The notes under the pieces were generated by a model. It was not told the DNA's origin. It saw only the letters and a list, made by a program, of their open reading frames with translations, and searched no databases. Positions 7,851-10,587 of a stretch of 10,587 nucleotides of DNA are shown one piece after another. Source of the stretch: an uncultured Limosilactobacillus sp. (GTDB lineage: Bacteria; Bacillota; Bacilli; Lactobacillales; Lactobacillaceae); contig CALVFC010000039.1 in NCBI GenBank assembly GCA_944326735.1, positions 1 through 10,587 on the forward strand. Direction: 5' to 3'. The translations under genes and the position numbers were made by a program. Position 1 is the stretch's first letter. The number at the start of each line of letters is the position of its first letter.

Positions 7851-8172
7851 TGGGGATAACTGTGGAAAACTCTGTGGAAAGTTAAGGAGATTTTTCAACA
7901 TCACCAATAAATGTTAATATAACAAGGATGTATCCAGTGTAAAAGTTATCCACAGGCGAGGGTGCAAATTGTTGATAAGTGGAAAAATCAAAAATAGATA
8001 TCCTGTAAATGCTGTCATATCAACGATTAGGCATGCTGGTATCAAACGCATGTTTTTGTTGATAACTGTGGATAAGTAAAACACTAGAAATCGTTTTCAC
8101 CAGAATTTTACTGGCGAACATTCGGAAAATCGGTGGATAAAGTTAATCGCCTGTGGATAACTTTGTGGATAA
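7851..8172. promoter_or_regulatory. DnaA-box cluster upstream of rlmH
   Basis: This gene-free stretch holds repeated matches to the DnaA box TTATCCACA (reverse TGTGGATAA). Perfect copies lie at 7946-7954 (TTATCCACA on the plus strand) and at 8067-8075, 8152-8160 and 8164-8172 (TGTGGATAA on the plus strand). One-mismatch or close copies lie at 7851-7859 (TGGGGATAA), 7861-7869 (TGTGGAAAA), 7970-7978 and 8057-8065 (TGTTGATAA), and 8132-8140 (GGTGGATAA); a weaker copy is at 7873-7881 (TGTGGAAAG). Several neighbours are 10 or 12 bp apart from start to start, about one helical turn, as expected for cooperative binding. The spacer is AT rich and includes a small hairpin CCAG/CTGG at 8096-8118. The last box ends 24 bases before the rlmH start. 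Function is inferred; binding is not shown by sequence alone. Confidence 0.8.
7892..7920 (+). promoter_or_regulatory. Possible rlmH promoter inside the DnaA-box region
   Basis: TTTTCA (7892-7897) and TAATAT (7915-7920) are separated by 17 bases, and a TGn extension (7912-7914) precedes the -10. Each hexamer matches four of six consensus bases. It would give rlmH a leader of about 270 bases that crosses most DnaA boxes. Other AT-rich candidates exist in this stretch, so this is a weak call. Confidence 0.25.
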
Positions 8173-8196
8173 AATGTTGAAAGTGGTGGATTAGTA

Positions 8197-8676
8197 GTGA
8201 ATATCAAAATAATTGGTGTGGGCAAACTCAAGGAGAAGTATTTTAAGGCTGGAATTGCGGAATATGCCAAACGGCTCAGTCGCTTTTGTAAGTTTCAAAT
8301 TGTTGAAGTTCCGGATGAAAAGGCCCCAGAGTCGCTCAGTCAAGCTGAAATGGATGAAGTAATGGCTAAAGAGGGTGAACGGATTCTCGCTAAAATTAAG
8401 GATCGGGAATATGTCTATGCCCTGGCGATTAAGGGCAAAGAACGGAGCTCGGAAGATTTTGCTAAGGAAATCAATCAGTTGGCAACGTACGGACACAGTG
8501 ACATCACTTTTGTTATTGGTGGTTCACTAGGACTTAGTCCAGAAGTTCTTAAGCGGGCGGACACGCAGATTTCATTTGGTCGTTTTACTTTGCCCCACCA
8601 ACTGATGCGTTTAGTATTATCGGAACAGATTTACCGGGCTTTTACCATTATTAATGGTTTGCCTTACCACAAGTAA
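8197..8676 (+). CDS. rlmH: RlmH, 23S rRNA (pseudouridine-1915-N3)-methyltransferase
   Basis: 159-residue SPOUT-family enzyme that uses S-adenosylmethionine to methylate N3 of pseudouridine 1915 in helix 69 of 23S rRNA in assembled 70S ribosomes; it acts as a small homodimer. The N-terminus [15 protein letters not shown], the SAM-binding knot loop FVIGGSLGL (G108-L113) and the nearly invariant C-terminus [19 protein letters not shown] are all present, and the length matches the family. The start is GTG 8197 with GGTGG (8185-8189) 7 bases upstream. This is the gene known as orfX in staphylococci, whose 3' end is the SCCmec integration site; no such duplication is visible here. It stands alone between a DnaA-box cluster and a hairpin. 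Confidence 0.97.
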   Translation: MNIKIIGVGKLKEKYFKAGIAEYAKRLSRFCKFQIVEVPDEKAPESLSQAEMDEVMAKEGERILAKIKDREYVYALAIKGKERSSEDFAKEINQLATYGHSDITFVIGGSLGLSPEVLKRADTQISFGRFTLPHQLMRLVLSEQIYRAFTIINGLPYHK

Positions 8677-8680
8677 GATT

Positions 8681-8727
8681 GAAAGCGGATCACGATAATA
8701 TCATTATTCTCGCGACCCGCTTTTCTT
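8681..8727 (+). terminator. Hairpin terminator after rlmH
   Basis: AAAGCGG (8682-8688) pairs with CCGCTTT (8717-8723). The stem continues inward through TC/GA and CGA/TCG separated by two A-C mismatches, with further TAAT/ATTA pairing in the loop, and TTTTCTT follows. On the minus strand the two mismatches become G-U pairs, so the fold is stronger there, and the element may also stop transcription coming from the right. Confidence 0.72.
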
Positions 8728-8777
8728 GTGATGATTCAAATTGTGAAGAAATTTGGTCTAAACCATTAAGAGGATCT

Positions 8778-8789
8778 TTAATTAATTAA
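8778..8789. repeat. 12-bp AT palindrome
   Basis: TTAATTAATTAA is a perfect palindrome in the AT-rich gap between rlmH and the surface-protein gene. It may be an operator or a simple consequence of AT richness. Confidence 0.3.
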
Positions 8790-8814
8790 GAAAATCTAGC
8801 TATTATCCTAAAGA

Positions 8815-8832
8815 TATTTAACTTATTAAATA
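8815..8832. promoter_or_regulatory. Inverted repeat (candidate operator) at the surface-protein promoter
   Basis: TATTTAA (8815-8821) and TTAAATA (8826-8832) form a perfect 7-bp inverted repeat with the four-base spacer CTTA. It overlaps the -35-like TTTAAC (8817-8822) of the promoter proposed just downstream, a position suited to a repressor. Confidence 0.35.
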
Positions 8833-8845
8833 GCGATAGTATATT
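8817..8845 (+). promoter_or_regulatory. Candidate promoter of the surface-protein gene
   Basis: TTTAAC (8817-8822) and TATATT (8840-8845, five of six consensus bases) are 17 bases apart. A second overlapping -10-like TATTAT lies at 8842-8847. Use of this promoter would give a leader of about 110 bases before ATG 8964. No other strong pair is visible between 8728 and 8950. Confidence 0.4.
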
Positions 8846-8963
8846 ATAACCAGCAAATATCTAGAGGCTTAATAAATAGGTTTTCCCCCTATGACGAATG
8901 CGGATAGATAGAAAGCAACCCCAATCAGTTACTTTTTATTTTTAATCACAGGAGGATTATGAC

Positions 8964-10587
8964 ATGTTATCAAAGAATAACGTACAAATGATGAATCGCA
9001 AAGGCCAGCCACAAAAACAACGCTTTGGCCTCCGCAAACTAAGTATCGGTGTTGCATCCGTACTGCTCGGATTAACTTTCCTCGGTGCGAGTAGTGCTTC
9101 AGCCGATGAAACAGTACACCAAGGACAGCAAGAAACACAGGTAGAATTAACAACTGTCCAACCCGCAACAATTACTAATGTTGAAAGTGCGAGGCAACCC
9201 AACTACAACGAAGTAGCGAGTAGTAGCACAGCAGAAACGGTGCCAGTTTCGAGCGCGACTTCTGCGCAAGGCGTGGCAGATAGTACGATGCAATCTCCGC
9301 TCACATCGTCAGTTACGCAGCCAGAAGTTAGCTCCTCTCCAGAAGAAAACACAGTTCCAACAATTTCTTCTGACGCGCCAGTAACAAGTGAATCACCAAC
9401 TAAAGTTGAAGTAAGTTCAACGGCAGCAAGTAAACCGACTATTGGCGAAGTTGACATCATTCATAATGATCAAATCCTAAAAGATAAGTATGGGATTGAC
9501 ATTAACCATTTGGACACTAAGAGTGTTCTATTACTAGCATCATTGTTCCATATTTTCGCTAACGAAGCTAATTTAGGAGCAGATGTAAATGGCAATATTG
9601 CAGTAGGACAATTGAATGGAATAATTGACTTTGGGACGCGTGGGGACTCCATCCACTTAACTAATGGGGACATCTACTATATTCAGAAATTATCTGAAGC
9701 ATTGAATAGTGGTTCCTTCCGTAATCCAGAATTCAACCACGTGATTTTCGGTAGTGACGTCAACGTTGAAGTTATCGATGGACACGTTTACGTAAACGGA
9801 AAATGTATGGACAAATTAAAGCCTGAAGAAGTATTTAAAGACTCAGCAGGGTCCAACTACATTGATTTTGCCACTGTATTTCAGCGCTTACTCAAGGCTT
9901 CCCAATTCTATTCTGACCAATCAACATCTGAAGGAGTCGTAATGGACTTCAAGGATATGAACAATCAAACGATTGATGTTTCCAATGCCAAACCAACTGA
10001 CAATGTCATTTATGTTAATATTCCCGCTAAATACTTACAGGGCTCACAACCAATTAAGATCAAGGGACTCTCTAGTAAAACGGATGGTCCGACAATTATA
10101 ATCAACGTAATTGACGGTGTGATGGGAATATTTGAAGTGAATACGCAAGTTCACTTATACTATGACGACAACAACAACCCAGTAAATAGTAGTGAAAGTC
10201 ATGAGTACCCGAATCACGTTATGTGGAATTTCGGTGCAGATGCAAAGAGAATTGATGTTAGAAGCGGTCGCTTCATGGGTAGTATCCTAGCTCCTAACGC
10301 GATCCTAAATGCCCACGTTAACATTGATGGGAATATCATTGCTAATATTGTTAATGTCATCGGTGGAGAAACTCACAGATGGGATATCCACCCAGTATTC
10401 CCACCTTCATTTATTGAAATTCCAACGCCAGATCCGGACCCAGATCCAGACCCAGATCCAGATCCAGATCCAGACCCAGATCCAGACCCAGATCCAGATC
10501 CAGACCCAGACCCAGATCCAGATCCAGATCCAGACCCAGACCCAGATCCAGACCCAGATCCAGATCCAGATCCGGACCCAGATCCAG
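8964..10587 (+). CDS. YSIRK-type signal, choice-of-anchor-A domain surface protein with Pro-Asp repeats (partial, runs off the right edge)
   Basis: At least 541 residues, with no stop before the window end. Residues 1-47 form a long signal peptide with the YSIRK-like motif FGLRKLSIGVASVLLG (21-36) and a likely cleavage site ASA|D after 47. Residues 48-159 are a Ser/Thr/Val/Glu-rich low-complexity linker. About 190-475 resembles the choice-of-anchor-A (CAA) domain: FHIFANEANLGADVNGNIAVG (from F195) near its start, then MWNFGADA (420-427), ILAPNA (441-446) and closing GGETH (467-471). From P489 there is an uninterrupted Pro-Asp repeat, typical of wall-spanning stalks; an LPXTG anchor is expected beyond the edge but not seen. 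The start is ATG 8964 with AGGAGG about 8 bases upstream; an out-of-frame ATG at 8959 opens only a short frame. Probably an adhesin-like accessory protein; the ligand is unknown. Confidence 0.88.
   Translation, partial: MLSKNNVQMMNRKGQPQKQRFGLRKLSIGVASVLLGLTFLGASSASADETVHQGQQETQVELTTVQPATITNVESARQPNYNEVASSSTAETVPVSSATSAQGVADSTMQSPLTSSVTQPEVSSSPEENTVPTISSDAPVTSESPTKVEVSSTAASKPTIGEVDIIHNDQILKDKYGIDINHLDTKSVLLLASLFHIFANEANLGADVNGNIAVGQLNGIIDFGTRGDSIHLTNGDIYYIQKLSEALNSGSFRNPEFNHVIFGSDVNVEVIDGHVYVNGKCMDKLKPEEVFKDSAGSNYIDFATVFQRLLKASQFYSDQSTSEGVVMDFKDMNNQTIDVSNAKPTDNVIYVNIPAKYLQGSQPIKIKGLSSKTDGPTIIINVIDGVMGIFEVNTQVHLYYDDNNNPVNSSESHEYPNHVMWNFGADAKRIDVRSGRFMGSILAPNAILNAHVNIDGNIIANIVNVIGGETHRWDIHPVFPPSFIEIPTPDPDPDPDPDPDPDPDPDPDPDPDPDPDPDPDPDPDPDPDPDPDPDPDPDPDP
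10428..10587 (+). repeat. Hexanucleotide CCAGAY repeat encoding (Pro-Asp)n
   Basis: 26 complete in-frame units of CCA/CCG followed by GAT/GAC, then a partial unit at the window edge. Only two units use CCG, at 10434 and 10572. The 22 bases around each are identical and 138 bases (23 units) apart, which hints at a longer repeat unit formed by duplication. All units stay in frame, so gain or loss of units changes stalk length without a frameshift. Confidence 0.97.

Noticed and set aside
7743..8196. A chromosomal replication origin
   Set aside because: DnaA boxes are dense, but dnaA, dnaN and rpmH are absent and no clear DnaA-trio unwinding element was found. A secondary DnaA-binding cluster explains the data better.
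8191..8496. Minus-strand gene overlapping rlmH
   Set aside because: It is a shadow of the well-conserved rlmH sequence and has no supporting signals.
8660..8690. SCC-type insertion with duplicated attachment site
   Set aside because: No second copy of the rlmH end and no recombinase gene is visible in the window.
8929..9673. Several short minus-strand frames opposite the surface-protein gene
   Set aside because: They arise from the low-complexity Ser/Thr codons of the real plus-strand gene, and none resembles a known protein.
10428..10587. CRISPR array
   Set aside because: The repeat is a short in-frame hexamer without spacers and codes for Pro-Asp continuously with the upstream protein.

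Overview
The window looks like a Gram-positive Firmicute chromosome, most likely a member of the Lactobacillaceae (Limosilactobacillus-like). The grounds are the gene order walR-walK-walH-walI-walJ-htrA followed by rlmH, strong AGGAGG-type ribosome binding sites, moderate GC with heavy use of CGG for arginine, and a YSIRK-type signal peptide on a cell-wall protein. The species call is an inference from gene content and style, not from a marker gene. In related genomes this neighbourhood lies close to the replication origin.

Layout. 3-75 (minus) is a tRNA-Lys(CUU). 173-7175 is the essential WalRK cell-wall two-component locus, all on the plus strand: response regulator WalR, histidine kinase WalK, the membrane-anchored regulators WalH and WalI, the metallo-beta-lactamase-fold protein WalJ, then, after a 90-base gap with its own candidate promoter, the surface serine protease HtrA. 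A hairpin closes htrA at 7181-7220. 7245-7742 encodes a soluble YutG/PgpA-family phosphatidylglycerophosphatase-like protein, closed by a terminator at 7792-7834. 7835-8196 carries no gene but holds a dense cluster of DnaA boxes directly in front of rlmH (8197-8676), the 23S rRNA pseudouridine-1915 methyltransferase gene. After a hairpin at 8681-8727 the window changes character. An AT-rich regulatory stretch leads into a large secreted surface protein (8964 to beyond the right edge) with a signal peptide, a Ser/Thr-rich segment, a choice-of-anchor-A (CAA) domain and a long Pro-Asp dipeptide repeat that is cut by the window end.

How the parts fit. WalRK governs peptidoglycan remodelling. WalH and WalI sit in the membrane and tune WalK, WalJ is the usual co-transcribed partner, and HtrA handles protein quality control at the cell surface. 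The surface protein after rlmH is the only clearly accessory gene.

The part most worth a second look is the DnaA-box cluster at 7851-8172. It has four perfect 9-mers and six near matches, several spaced 10 or 12 bp apart, and it could act as an origin-proximal DnaA-binding reservoir and/or make rlmH transcription DnaA-responsive. I saw no defence system, CRISPR array, transposase or integrase in the window.
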